From contig NZ_JAQFIP010000019.1 in the NCBI RefSeq assembly GCF_029504735.1, positions 1 to 42,369 on the forward strand: 42,369 nucleotides of DNA, read 5' to 3'. The stretch is from Ereboglobus sp. PH5-10. GTDB taxonomy: Bacteria > Verrucomicrobiota > Verrucomicrobiia > Opitutales > Opitutaceae. A model generated the notes under the pieces. The model was not told the DNA's origin and ran no database searches. It saw only the letters and a program-made list of their open reading frames with translations. The translations under genes were made by a program, and so were the position numbers. Shown one piece after another: positions 1 to 7,694 of the stretch (position 1 is its first letter; every line of letters begins with the position of its first letter).

Positions 1-170
<170 letters not shown>

Positions 171-171
171 C

Positions 172-1473
172 GGCACGCGAGACGCGTGCGCTCCCCAGAA
201 GGGTTTCGCATGCTTGGTTAAATTGTGCGATGCCGCGGTCGAGCGTTTTGCCGAAGTTTTCCTCTTCGTTGCGGATTACTTTTTCGATGAGCGTCTGCTG
301 CTCTTTTAGTTCGGGGAAGGTGCCGCCGAGGGAGGCGACGACGGCGGGGACGAGTTTCGTGAAGAAGCCGGTGGAGAGGCCGAGGTCTTTGCGTCCGTAG
401 AGAATGCCGCGTCGGAGGATGCGGCGGATGACGTAGTTGCGGCCTTCGTTGCTCGGCAAAATTCCGTCGGCGATGGCGCATGAGACGGTGCGAGCGTGGT
501 CGGCGAGGACGCGGAAGGCGATGTCGGTGCGTTGTTGCGCGGTGAGGTTTTCGCGGGTGGCGGGAACGGTGCCGGTGTAGGTTTTGCCGGAGAGTTTGGC
601 GATGGCCTCGAAGAGCGAGGTGAAGATGTCGGCGTTGTAGTTGGAGGGCTCGGGCGTGAAATCGGTGAAGGCTTTTGTGGTGGCGTAAATGCCGGCGACG
701 CGCTCGAAGCCCATGCCGGTGTCAACGTGGCGCGCGGGGAGCGGCGAGAAGCTGCCGTCGGCGCCGGCGTTGAACTGGATGAAGACGTGGTTCCAGATTT
801 CGATGCAGCGGGGGGAGCCGGAATTGACGAGGGCGCGGCCGGCGGCTTCGTCGTCGGAGGGGAGGAGGTTGAAGTGGATTTCGGAGCAGGGGCCGCAGGG
901 GCCGGTGTCACCCATCATCCAGAAGTTGTCTTTTTTGTTGCCGTTGACGATGTGGACGGCGGGGTCGAGTCCGGCGGCGCGGAAGAGGCCGGCCCAGATG
1001 TCGTGGGCTTCCTGGTCGAAGTCGGCGGGATCGTTTTTCGATTTGTCGGGGGAGTAGACGGTGGCGAAGAGGCGCTTGGCGGGGATGCCCCAGACTTTGG
1101 TGAGCAGTTCCCAGCCCCAGGCGAGGGATTCTTTTTTGAAGTAATCGCCGAACGACCAGTTGCCGAGCATTTCGAACATGGTGTGGTGGTAGGTGTCGAA
1201 GCCGACGTCATCGAGGTCGTTGTGCTTGCCGCCGGCGCGGATGCATTTCTGGGTGTCGGTGGCGCGGGTGTCGAGCGCGGGGCGGAGGGTGTTGGGGCGG
1301 TGCGCGGCGTCGGGTTTGCGTTCGTTGAGGAAGATGGGGACGAACTGGTTCATGCCGGCGTTGGTGAAGAGCAGGCCGGGCGAGTCGGGCATGAGCGAGG
1401 ACGACGCGACGATGCTGTGCTGCTGCGAGGCGAAGTAGTCGAGGAAGGATTGGCGGATTTCGGAGGCGGTCAT
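172..1473 (-). CDS. alaS: Alanine--tRNA ligase, N-terminal part (3' end lost)
   Basis: Charges tRNA-Ala with alanine in the cytoplasm (class II synthetase). Reading from ATG at 1473, the protein starts MTASEIRQSFLDYFASQ and continues with FTNAGMNQFVPIFL, RAGGKHNDLDDVG and FEMLGNWSFGDYFKKE. Further on come GDTGPCGPCSEI and DTGMGFERV, all standard AlaRS aminoacylation-domain blocks. About 434 codons are present, so the editing and C-Ala domains are missing. The last readable codons (about residues 426-434, GSARVSRA) are a copy of an interspersed repeat also found at 15733, read in frame, and after it the contig dissolves into poly-G. Either the repeat is inserted in the gene or the assembly broke on it. 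The gene lies downstream of leuB and the GxxExxY gene on the same strand. Confidence 0.95.
173..200 (-). repeat. Interspersed repeat copy inside alaS
   Basis: On the minus strand these 28 bases are identical to 15729-15756 in the sufU/autotransporter intergenic region. The core is GGGGAGCGCACGCG followed by TCTCGCGTGC. A third, inverted copy with one mismatch in 24 lies at 15816-15839. In alaS it is read without a stop as GSARVSRA. The exact match to a non-coding repeat shows it is not native alaS sequence. Confidence 0.8.
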
Positions 1474-1490
1474 GTTGAAATGGAATTTAT

Positions 1491-1958
1491 TTATTCACCA
1501 CGGAGACACGGAGGGGCACGGAGATCGGAGGTGCGTTTTTTTAGAGGGAGAGGCGTTTGATGCCGTCGCGGAGGAGCGGGACGTTGAAGTTGATTAGGAG
1601 CGCGGTTTTGATGTTGGCGAGGCGCAGGTGGGTGAGCGTTTGCGCCGTGTGGATGGGCATGAGCGTCTCGACGGCTTTTAGCTCGAGGATGAGTTCGTTG
1701 TTGATGACAAAGTCGATCCGATAGGCGTCGTTTATGTCTTCGTCGCGATAGGTGATCGGGAGGATTTTTTGCCGTTCAAACGGGATTCCAAGATGGCGGA
1801 GCTCAATGGCGAGGCACGTTTCATACGCCGATTCCAGCAAGCCCGGACCGAGGTGTTTGTGGACGGCGATCGCGGCCCCAATAACACGCCCTGCCAAATC
1901 ATCCCGATCCAGACTCATATTTGAACTCCGTGCTTCTCCGTGTCTCCGTGGTGAACAA
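1491..1958. mobile_element. CACGGAG-arm element carrying a GxxExxY gene
   Basis: Two inverted arms bracket one gene. The left arm begins TTATTCACCACGGAG and holds CACGGAG heptamers at 1499, 1507 and 1517 (spacing 8 and 10). The right arm is its mirror, with CTCCGTG at 1926, 1936 and 1944 (spacing 10 and 8). The arms agree at about 31 of 36 positions. They fill the gaps on either side of the GxxExxY ORF almost exactly (alaS start 1473, leuB stop 1964). Empty short versions with the same heptamer rule occur at 13779-13864 and 22781-22885. I saw no obvious target-site duplication, so mobility is inferred from structure only. Confidence 0.6.
1541..1918 (-). CDS. GxxExxY family protein, PD-(D/E)XK-like
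   Basis: A 125-residue protein of the GxxExxY family, a widespread small family of unknown function placed in the PD-(D/E)XK nuclease superfamily. The signature is GLLESAY (G26, E29, Y32). The nuclease-like core is YRIDF (D69), a strand, then ELK (E79, K81), followed by the family's usual ending LINFNVPLLRDGIKRL. Length is normal and the frame is intact. It sits on the minus strand between leuB and alaS, which are also minus, so it may be co-transcribed with them. Its flanks are inverted arms of three CACGGAG heptamers, which suggests it arrived as one unit with those arms. No target or activity is shown by the sequence. Confidence 0.88.
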   Translation of the reverse strand: MSLDRDDLAGRVIGAAIAVHKHLGPGLLESAYETCLAIELRHLGIPFERQKILPITYRDEDINDAYRIDFVINNELILELKAVETLMPIHTAQTLTHLRLANIKTALLINFNVPLLRDGIKRLSL

Positions 1959-1963
1959 AAAAC

Positions 1964-3076
1964 TCAGAGGTTTTTGATGATCGCGTCGGCCATTTGCCTG
2001 GTGCCGACTGTCGGGCGGCCAAAGGCGATGTCGCCGGTGCGGATGCCGTCTTGCGTGACGGTTTTGCGGACGGCTGCCTCGATTTTTTGGGCGAGCGCCT
2101 CCTGTCCGAAGCTGTGGCGGAGCATGAGCGCGGCGCTGAGGACTTGGGCGCAGGGATTGGCGAGGCCTTTGCCGGCGATGTCGGGCGCGGTGCCGCCGGC
2201 GGGTTCGTAGAGGCCGAAGGGAAGGCCGAGGGAGTTTTTGCCGGTGCCGAGCGAGGCGGAGGAGAGCATGCCGAGCGAGCCGCAGATCACGGCCATCTCG
2301 TCGGAGAGGATGTCGCCAAACATGTTTTCGGTGAAGAGCACGTCGAATTGGTTCGGGTCGCGGGCGAGCTGCATCGCGGCGTTGTCCACATACATGTGCG
2401 AGAGGGCGATGTCGGGGTGGTTTTTCGCGAAGTAGTCGGTGACGGTTTTGCGCCAGAGGACGGAGGTTTCGAGGACGTTGGCCTTGTCAACGGAGCAGAC
2501 TTTTTTGCCGCGCGATTTTGCGGTGGCCGCGGCGGTTTCGGCGATGCGCTCGATTTCGGAGACTTTGTAAACCATCGTGTCGCAGGCTTGGAGTTCGCCG
2601 TTGTCGAGGGTGATGGTTTGCTTGGGCTGGCCGAAGTAGATGCCGCCGGTGAGTTCGCGGATGCAGACGATGTCGATGCCGTTGGGGATGCGCTCGGACT
2701 TGAGCGGGGAGGCGTCGGCGAGTTCGGAGTAAAGCAGGCCGGGGCGGATGTTGGCGAAGAGGTTGAAGGCCTTGCGCAGAGGGAGGAGCGCGGCGCGCTC
2801 GGGCTGCTCCTTGGGAGGGAGTTTTTCCCATTTGGGACCGCCGACGCTGCCGAAGAGGATGGCGTCGGATTCGCGGCAGACTTCGAGCGTGGATTCGGGA
2901 AGGGCCTTGCCGTGGTTGTCGATGCCCGCGCCGCCGACGTCGGCGATTTTGTAGGAGAGCGCGAGGCCGGCGGGTTTCGTGGCGTGTTCGAGCACACGAA
3001 GGGCCTCGGTCATGACCTCGGGTCCGATGTAATCTCCGGGAAGAACGGCGAATTTAAGCGTGGTGTTGTTCGACAT
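1964..3076 (-). CDS. leuB: 3-isopropylmalate dehydrogenase
   Basis: Oxidative decarboxylation of 3-isopropylmalate to 2-oxoisocaproate with NAD+, the third step of leucine biosynthesis, cytoplasmic. I start at MSNNTTLKFAVLPGDYIGPEV (370 residues), because the upstream ATG at 3193 would add 39 residues of repeat-derived sequence. Family marks are GDYIGPEV, LLPLRKAFNLFANIRP, RELTGGIYFG, ENMFGDILSDE and GSLGMLSSASLG. The NAD-binding stretch EPAGGTAPDIAGKGLANP carries Ala-Gly where Ile-His is usual in E. coli-type enzymes, a known clade variant. leuA, leuC and leuD are not in the window. HPr lies upstream and the GxxExxY element downstream, on the same strand. Confidence 0.95.
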   Translation of the reverse strand: MSNNTTLKFAVLPGDYIGPEVMTEALRVLEHATKPAGLALSYKIADVGGAGIDNHGKALPESTLEVCRESDAILFGSVGGPKWEKLPPKEQPERAALLPLRKAFNLFANIRPGLLYSELADASPLKSERIPNGIDIVCIRELTGGIYFGQPKQTITLDNGELQACDTMVYKVSEIERIAETAAATAKSRGKKVCSVDKANVLETSVLWRKTVTDYFAKNHPDIALSHMYVDNAAMQLARDPNQFDVLFTENMFGDILSDEMAVICGSLGMLSSASLGTGKNSLGLPFGLYEPAGGTAPDIAGKGLANPCAQVLSAALMLRHSFGQEALAQKIEAAVRKTVTQDGIRTGDIAFGRPTVGTRQMADAIIKNL

Positions 3077-3145
3077 GGTAAATGGAAAAGTGGAAATCGG
3101 TAGCGGTTGGGGGCGGGGTTGGAAAGCGAGAAGTGCTGGAGGGGG

Positions 3146-3308
3146 AAATTCCAAAATTGCGAAATGCCAACTCCAAAAAAATTTCGACCCCAAAATTCCA
3201 AAATCGAGCCGCTGCGAAACCCGGCGGCCCGCGCTACGAAAATTGCGCGAGGAAGAGGGCGCTCAGCAGCGCTGACTTTTGGAATTTGTCTATTGGTTAT
3301 TGGAATTT
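3146..3308. repeat. TTCCAAAAT-type inverted repeat upstream of leuB
   Basis: AAATTCCAAAA (3146-3156) is matched by its exact complement TTTTGGAATTT at 3277-3287. Each side carries further variants of the motif: CCCCAAAATTCCAAAAT near 3188, and TTATTGGAATTT at 3297-3308. The stretch fills the gap between the HPr stop and the leuB start. It has no credible ORF. It looks like a degraded intergenic repeat and not a promoter. Confidence 0.5.
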
Positions 3309-3330
3309 ACCGCGGCGTCCACGCCGCGGT
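3309..3330. terminator. Short GC hairpin directly after the HPr gene
   Basis: Nine-base arms ACCGCGGCG and CGCCGCGGT with a four-base loop lie immediately downstream of the HPr stop codon (3331-3333, minus strand). On the minus strand it is followed by AAATTCC and not a T-run, so it is a weak intrinsic terminator candidate or a small REP-like palindrome. Confidence 0.4.
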
Positions 3331-3636
3331 CTATGCCTCGTCGAACTTGCGGGCGAAGAGCTGCTCGAGCTCGACGAGCATTTGCGAGGCGTCGGCGCCG
3401 CTGGCGGTGAACTTGATCTTCGAGCCTTTGCCCGCGGCAAGCATCATGAGGCCCATGATGCTTTTGCCATTCACCTGTTCGCCGTCCTTTTCCATGAACA
3501 CATCGGCCTTATATTTGTTCGTGATACGCACAATCATGGCGGCAGGACGGGCGTGAATGCCCATTTTGTTCTGCACGACGAGCTCTTTTACCAGCGGGCT
3601 GGCGGTCGCGGATGATGACGTTTCTGTATTTTCCAT
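3331..3636 (-). CDS. ptsH: HPr family phosphocarrier protein
   Basis: A 101-residue HPr-like protein. The phosphorylatable histidine is in [10 protein letters not shown] and the regulatory serine region is [18 protein letters not shown], both standard. The N-terminus has a short Ser/Thr-rich extension ([14 protein letters not shown]) beyond the usual HPr start. It normally accepts phosphate from enzyme I; no enzyme I, HPr kinase or sugar permease is visible here, so whether it serves a sugar PTS or a regulatory (Ntr-type) chain is open. It is divergent from kdsB with an 88-base gap and lies upstream of leuB on the same strand. Confidence 0.92.
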   Translation of the reverse strand: MENTETSSSATASPLVKELVVQNKMGIHARPAAMIVRITNKYKADVFMEKDGEQVNGKSIMGLMMLAAGKGSKIKFTASGADASQMLVELEQLFARKFDEA

Positions 3637-3724
3637 TAAGGTGTGTTATGTGCGGAGAGTTGCCCATGGTTGGATTGATGGCGCAGCTTGCAATCTCAAA
3701 AACATGCCACAAAGTGTGCCAACC

Positions 3725-4471
3725 ATGTTCCCTGATGTCGCAATCATCGTCCCCTGCCGGCTCGAATCGACGCGGTTTCCGCGCAAGCTTTTGCATGAAA
3801 TAAAACGCAAACCCTTGATATTGTGGGTCGCGGAACGAATCGCCAGCGAGGCTCCGGAACTGCCCCTCTTTTTTGCCGTGGACGACCCGTTGCTCGCGAA
3901 ACCTCTTGAGACATCAGGATTTAAAACAATCCTGACAAGCGTGAAACACCAGAGCGGCACTGACCGCATCGCCGAGGCAAACACCACCGTGCGCGCCAAG
4001 CGCATCGTGAATGTGCAGGCCGACGAACCGCTGGTGACGGGCGCGCAGATTCGCACGCTGGCGGAGTTGATCGCCGGACCGGCGGACATGGCGACACTTG
4101 CGACGCCGTTCACGCGCGCGGCGGATTTTGCGAATCCGAACCAGGTGAAGGTCGTGGTGCGCAATGACGGGCGCGCACTGTATTTTTCACGCTCGCCGAT
4201 GCCGTATGCGCGGGACCGGGCGGGACAGGTCGATGATGCGTGGGTGGCTGCGAACCCGTGTTACCGGCATCTCGGCCTCTACGCCTACAAGGCGGAATTG
4301 CTGGAACGGTTTGCGACCCTGCCTCTGAGCCGGATGGAGCAGATCGAAAAGCTGGAGCAACTGCGCGTGCTCGAAAACGGCTACGAAATCGCGGTCGGTT
4401 TCACGAAGGACGCGAGCATCGGCGTGGACACGCCGGAGGATGCGGAAAAGTTCGAGCGGGTTCTCGGCTGA
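3725..4471 (+). CDS. kdsB: 3-deoxy-manno-octulosonate cytidylyltransferase
   Basis: Activates Kdo as CMP-Kdo for lipopolysaccharide inner-core assembly (cytoplasm), implying a Gram-negative envelope. Start chosen at [16 protein letters not shown], giving 248 residues; an in-frame ATG at 3704 would add seven. Family marks are [27 protein letters not shown] and NVQADEPLV (usually NVQGDEP). [27 protein letters not shown] and the closing [16 protein letters not shown] complete the set. No clear Shine-Dalgarno precedes either start. It is convergent with the thioesterase gene across a strong hairpin at 4477-4539. Confidence 0.93.
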   Translation: MFPDVAIIVPCRLESTRFPRKLLHEIKRKPLILWVAERIASEAPELPLFFAVDDPLLAKPLETSGFKTILTSVKHQSGTDRIAEANTTVRAKRIVNVQADEPLVTGAQIRTLAELIAGPADMATLATPFTRAADFANPNQVKVVVRNDGRALYFSRSPMPYARDRAGQVDDAWVAANPCYRHLGLYAYKAELLERFATLPLSRMEQIEKLEQLRVLENGYEIAVGFTKDASIGVDTPEDAEKFERVLG

Positions 4472-4476
4472 TTTGA

Positions 4477-4539
4477 GGCAGGGCGAACCGTCCCGGTGAG
4501 CCGAAACATTCCCGGCTCACCGGGACGGTTCGCCCTACC
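4477..4539. repeat. Long hairpin between convergent genes (GGCAGGGCGAACC family)
   Basis: Two 27-base arms (4477-4503 and 4513-4539) pair with one mismatch around a nine-base loop. The arm begins GGCAGGGCGAACC and ends GGTGAGCCG. A related inverted pair lies at 38657-38828, so this is an interspersed repeat. It is placed between kdsB and the opposing thioesterase gene and could terminate transcription both ways, although no long T-run follows. Confidence 0.8.
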
Positions 4540-4563
4540 CAAAAAGCATTTTCTTGCGACAAC

Positions 4564-5277
4564 TTACCGGTCGCAAAACTCCAGCACCGCGTGGCTCAGC
4601 CCCGATTTGTTTTTTAGCCGCGTGTATATGCAACCGTTTTCAGTCGCCAGGGTTTGCGGATGCAGGGTTTCGCCGAGCTTGGCGGGGATTTTGTATTCAA
4701 CCCTGAATCTTTTAATCTCAAACGAAGGCGGCAGCAACTCGGCGGCGATGCGCGCATACTGTGCGTTGTTCATGTGGCGGTTGTAATCGATGTCGTCCCT
4801 GAGCACCTCCACCGGCGCGTAGTTTGCAGACTCCCCGGCGGGAACGGTTATTTTCCGGTCGAGGTATTCCATGCCGTATTTTGCGTCGATAACCAGCGAG
4901 TTCACAACCTCCGCCGGTATTTTGGACATGCGCCCCGTGTTGAGGTTTACGAACGCTCCAACACACCATGTGGCATAACAGGGCGCGCCGGATTCATCAT
5001 ATATGATCGTATTGCGATGCCCGAACGCGCCCGCGCAGCCAAACACGCCGGTTGTGATGGTCAGCTTTTCCTTGATGCGGGGAACGCGCAACACATCGAC
5101 CTGGCGCGAGACGAGCAGCTGCGCGATGTTGTTGGCGCGAAAGTAATCCCTGTATGCGGGCTCGGAATCAATCCACAGTTCCGAGCAATCCTGCATCATT
5201 CGAAGCGCGGAAACAAATTTCAGCCGGCAGTCTTCACCCGTCCGGCTCGGAGTCACGGTTTCTGTAATACTAAACAT
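4564..5277 (-). CDS. Acyl-ACP thioesterase (hot-dog fold)
   Basis: Probably releases fatty acids from acyl carrier protein (FatA/FatB-like bacterial family, two hot-dog domains). A 237-residue protein starting MFSITETVTPSRTGEDCRLKFVS. The first hot-dog contains MQDCSELWID and RVPRIKEKLTITT. The second contains DIDYNRHMNNAQYARIAAELLP, the family motif normally written DxNxHVNN, then FRVEYKIPAKLGETL. The upstream ATG at 5472 overlaps the next gene and gives a nonsensical Arg/Pro-rich extension, so I rejected it. It is convergent with kdsB; YbjN-like genes lie upstream on the same strand, 61 bases away. Confidence 0.82.
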   Translation of the reverse strand: MFSITETVTPSRTGEDCRLKFVSALRMMQDCSELWIDSEPAYRDYFRANNIAQLLVSRQVDVLRVPRIKEKLTITTGVFGCAGAFGHRNTIIYDESGAPCYATWCVGAFVNLNTGRMSKIPAEVVNSLVIDAKYGMEYLDRKITVPAGESANYAPVEVLRDDIDYNRHMNNAQYARIAAELLPPSFEIKRFRVEYKIPAKLGETLHPQTLATENGCIYTRLKNKSGLSHAVLEFCDR

Positions 5278-5338
5278 GCGATGTAAAAACTCGAACTGCC
5301 TGACAGAAAACAGGCGGCCAGGGTTCCCCCGGACTTTG

Positions 5339-5755
5339 TCAGGTTTCGCCCGCGAGCGCCTTTTCGAAGGTGCGCAGGGCGGCGCGGATTGCGGAGAGCG
5401 TGCGCCCGAGAATCGCGGTGAAGCGCTCGGGTTCCGGCATGAGCAGCTCGGCCACGCACCAAGTGTCATCATCGAGGGTGAAAATTTTCACGACCTTGGT
5501 CGAGGCGGTGGCTTCCTGCGCGGCGGCGGTGGCCTTGGCACGCGCGGCCTCGTCCTCGAGGGGATGAAAATTGATGATCACGATGCGCAGCATCTCGCGA
5601 TCCTTCTCAACAGTTTGGAGATAACAAACCTTGCCCTCGAAATGGAACATGATTTCGCCGTCGGCGTTGACCGAGGGGCGGTAACCCTCCGCGGACATGT
5701 ATTCCGTGATGGTGTTGCGAAGCGATGCGAGCGATTCGGGTGTGTGATTTTTCAT
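5339..5755 (-). CDS. YbjN-like protein, tandem copy 2
   Basis: A 138-residue soluble protein with no signal or membrane segment. Its plan matches the neighbour at 5780-6256: a short helix (TITEYMSAEGYRPSV), a beta sheet with DGEIMFHFEGKVCYLQT, an acidic turn (EKDREMLRIVI), an EARAKATAA helix, KVVKIFTLDDDTWCVAELL and a long final helix. This resembles the YbjN/type III chaperone-like fold, which binds partner proteins in other systems. The match is by pattern only, and function is unknown. The gene is 24 bases downstream of its paralogue, so the pair is probably one transcript. Confidence 0.6.
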   Translation of the reverse strand: MKNHTPESLASLRNTITEYMSAEGYRPSVNADGEIMFHFEGKVCYLQTVEKDREMLRIVIINFHPLEDEAARAKATAAAQEATASTKVVKIFTLDDDTWCVAELLMPEPERFTAILGRTLSAIRAALRTFEKALAGET

Positions 5756-5779
5756 GGCGTGGTTTACTTTCCGCTGCGT

Positions 5780-6256
5780 TCAGTTGAAGCCAGCGTCGTC
5801 GTCGTCATCGTCGGCGCCAGGCAGGGGCGGCGGTTTTGACTGGCTGCGCATGTGCTCGGTGAAGGTGTTGACGGCGGCGCGGATTGCGATGAGGCAGCGC
5901 TGGAGGATGGGGGCGAAAAGCTCCTGTTCGGGCAAAAACAACTCGACGGCGCACCAGGTGTCGTTGCGCACGATAAAGACCTTGGCGACCTTGATGTCGC
6001 TGCAGGTGATGTTGGCCGCCTCGATGATGCGCGCGCGCTCCTTGGGCGATTCGATGTCCCAGAAGTTCGGCATGACGACGCGGAAAAACATCGGGTCATC
6101 CTCGCGCACCTCGATGAAGTAGCTGTTGCCCTCGTGGCGGAAACGCACGTCGCCGTCCTGGTCCAGCTCGGGGCGGTAGCCTTGTTGCTCGAGCGCGTCC
6201 ATGTAGAGCTTCTGGAGTTCCTCCCTTGTGCGGCGATGTGGTGCTTGTGAAGACAT
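5780..6256 (-). CDS. YbjN-like protein, tandem copy 1
   Basis: A 158-residue paralogue of the next gene. Aligned blocks are YMDALEQQGYRPELDQDGDVRF with YMSAEGYRPSVNADGEIMF, SYFIEVREDDPMFFRVVMPNF with CYLQTVEKDREMLRIVIINF, and KVAKVFIVRNDTWCAVELFLPE with KVVKIFTLDDDTWCVAELLMPE. It ends in an acidic tail (GADDDDDDAGFN) missing from its partner. Conservation of the DTWC segment between the two copies suggests a shared structural or binding role. It is likely cytoplasmic, with no recognised catalytic residues. Confidence 0.6.
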   Translation of the reverse strand: MSSQAPHRRTREELQKLYMDALEQQGYRPELDQDGDVRFRHEGNSYFIEVREDDPMFFRVVMPNFWDIESPKERARIIEAANITCSDIKVAKVFIVRNDTWCAVELFLPEQELFAPILQRCLIAIRAAVNTFTEHMRSQSKPPPLPGADDDDDDAGFN

Positions 6257-6345
6257 GACTTAAAAAGTGTGCGTGATTGTGGTGCGTTTATTTTGGTGAA
6301 AAGGACGGGCAAATATGGGCGGTGTGCCGGCGCGCGCAAACATGA

Positions 6346-6945
6346 TTATGGATACAACCACTGCTCCCCGCCCCAGGGCGCGTCGGTCGAGGGGCGCTCG
6401 TAGGCAAAGCGCTGGTGATGGCGGAAGGGCTTCTGCCACCAAAACTCGATGCGCAGCGGCTTCACGCGAAAGCCGGACCAGTTTGGCGGACGCGGCACCG
6501 AGCCGATTGGAAAACGCAGCAGCGTGGCGGCGACCGCTTTTTCGAGCTCCCAATAACCTTCCATCGGGCGCGATTGTTTCGAGGCCCACGCGCCGATCTG
6601 GCTGAGCCGCGCGCGCGTGGCGAAATACGCGTCGGCCTCCGCGTCGGCCACCGGCTCGACCGGTCCCTCGATTCGCACCTGCCGGTCGATTGCGTGCCAG
6701 TGAAAACAAAGCGCGGCGCGGGGATGCGCCCGCAAGTCGGCGGCCTTCGGACTGTCGAGGTTGGTGTAGAAAACAAACCCGCGCTCATCGAGCGCCTTGA
6801 GCAGCACCACGCGCACGGACGGGCGACCCTGCGCGTCGGTCGTGGCAACCGCCATGGCCGTCGGGTCGCAGGTTTTGGTCCGCGCGGCGTCGTCCTGCCA
6901 TTTTTTGAAAAGCGCGATCGGATCGTTGTTGTCGGTGTCGGGCAT
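6346..6945 (-). CDS. pdxH: Pyridoxamine 5'-phosphate oxidase
   Basis: FMN enzyme that oxidises pyridoxamine or pyridoxine 5'-phosphate to pyridoxal 5'-phosphate. It is 199 residues, the usual length. Marks are DPTAMAVATTDAQGRPSVRVVLLK, FVFYTNLDSPKAADL, AALCFHW, RQVRIEGPVE, SQIGAWASKQSRPM and RPPNWSGFRVKPLRIEFWW, then the substrate-binding R-x-H in FRHHQRF. The usual closing RLAP is WLYP here. A PLP supply fits the PLP-dependent SufS in this window, though the genes are not linked. Upstream and downstream gaps hold nothing recognisable. Confidence 0.94.
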   Translation of the reverse strand: MPDTDNNDPIALFKKWQDDAARTKTCDPTAMAVATTDAQGRPSVRVVLLKALDERGFVFYTNLDSPKAADLRAHPRAALCFHWHAIDRQVRIEGPVEPVADAEADAYFATRARLSQIGAWASKQSRPMEGYWELEKAVAATLLRFPIGSVPRPPNWSGFRVKPLRIEFWWQKPFRHHQRFAYERPSTDAPWGGEQWLYP

Positions 6946-7092
6946 GGTTCAAAACGAAGGCGCGGAGTTCCCAAGCGACAAGCACGAAAGATTTTTTTAT
7001 AAGGAAAAACGCCGATTTCCATGAGGCGGCGGGCCTTGCGCGCGCCCCGTTTTGGCGTCTTTTGGCGGGCTAAACCCTCCGGGAAAAAATTC

Positions 7093-7602
7093 CTACAAAA
7101 ACAAGAGGTGCAGCTTCGCGTTGCGCGGGGTGCGCGCGGCGGCGAGCTCGCGAATAAAGTCGAGCAACTCCTCGTAGTCGCGCACGCGCCTGGGCGTCTT
7201 GCGGCGCTCGGGCGGCAGGAGGGCGGGACGGATGTTGGTGATGAGGAGCGTCGATTCGTCGTAGGGCGCGAGATGTCTCAAGCCGGCCATGACTTCGTTG
7301 CGCGCGAAAAGCGGCGTGGCCGACTCGAGCGACTTGGCGGCGTCCCAATGATAAAACCCGTGCCTCTCGTGCTCGTGGAAAAACTTCTCCAGCAATTGCG
7401 CGGCGGCGGCGGTGAACGCGGCGTCGTATTTGGCGGCCATCTCGGGATGCTCGGCGGTTTGCTGCTCGAGCTCGGCGAGGCTGAACGCGATGGCCGCCTT
7501 GATCTGCCCGGCCAGATAGAGGTCGCGCCCCGTGACGTGCGCGAAAAGGGAATTGATGAAATGAAGGCGGCGGAGTTCGTCGCGAGTGGACATGCGCGTC
7601 AT
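7093..7602 (-). CDS. Hypothetical protein, alpha-helical
   Basis: A 169-residue protein I do not recognise. It is rich in Ala, Leu and Glu and predicted mostly helical (LAGQIKAAIAFSLAELEQQTAEHPEMAAKYDAAF), with a conserved-looking centre ERHGFYHWDAAKSLESA and a C-terminal basic patch (PPERRKTPRRVRDYEELL). No signal peptide, membrane segment or metal motif. A second in-frame ATG lies at 7593. It is divergent from the DUF1266 gene with a 92-base gap. Confidence 0.55.
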   Translation of the reverse strand: MTRMSTRDELRRLHFINSLFAHVTGRDLYLAGQIKAAIAFSLAELEQQTAEHPEMAAKYDAAFTAAAAQLLEKFFHEHERHGFYHWDAAKSLESATPLFARNEVMAGLRHLAPYDESTLLITNIRPALLPPERRKTPRRVRDYEELLDFIRELAAARTPRNAKLHLLFL

Positions 7603-7694
7603 ATATGGGAGCCGCGAAACGGACTGCCAAGTCCCGGCGCAAAAACTTATTCACATTGCTTTTAAACGCATCCCTTTTGTATTTTTCGCCAATC

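Noticed and set aside
496-1560. A plus-strand open frame of 354 codons opposite alaS
   Set aside because: Gly/Val/Glu-rich shadow of alaS; the minus-strand protein has unmistakable alanyl-tRNA synthetase motifs.
1491-1958. CACGGAG arrays as a CRISPR array
   Set aside because: The heptamers are only 8-10 nt apart and arranged as inverted arms, with no spacers or cas genes.
4477-4539. Hairpin as a classical intrinsic terminator
   Set aside because: Strong stem but no T-run on either strand and a related copy elsewhere, so it is listed as a repeat with possible terminator action.
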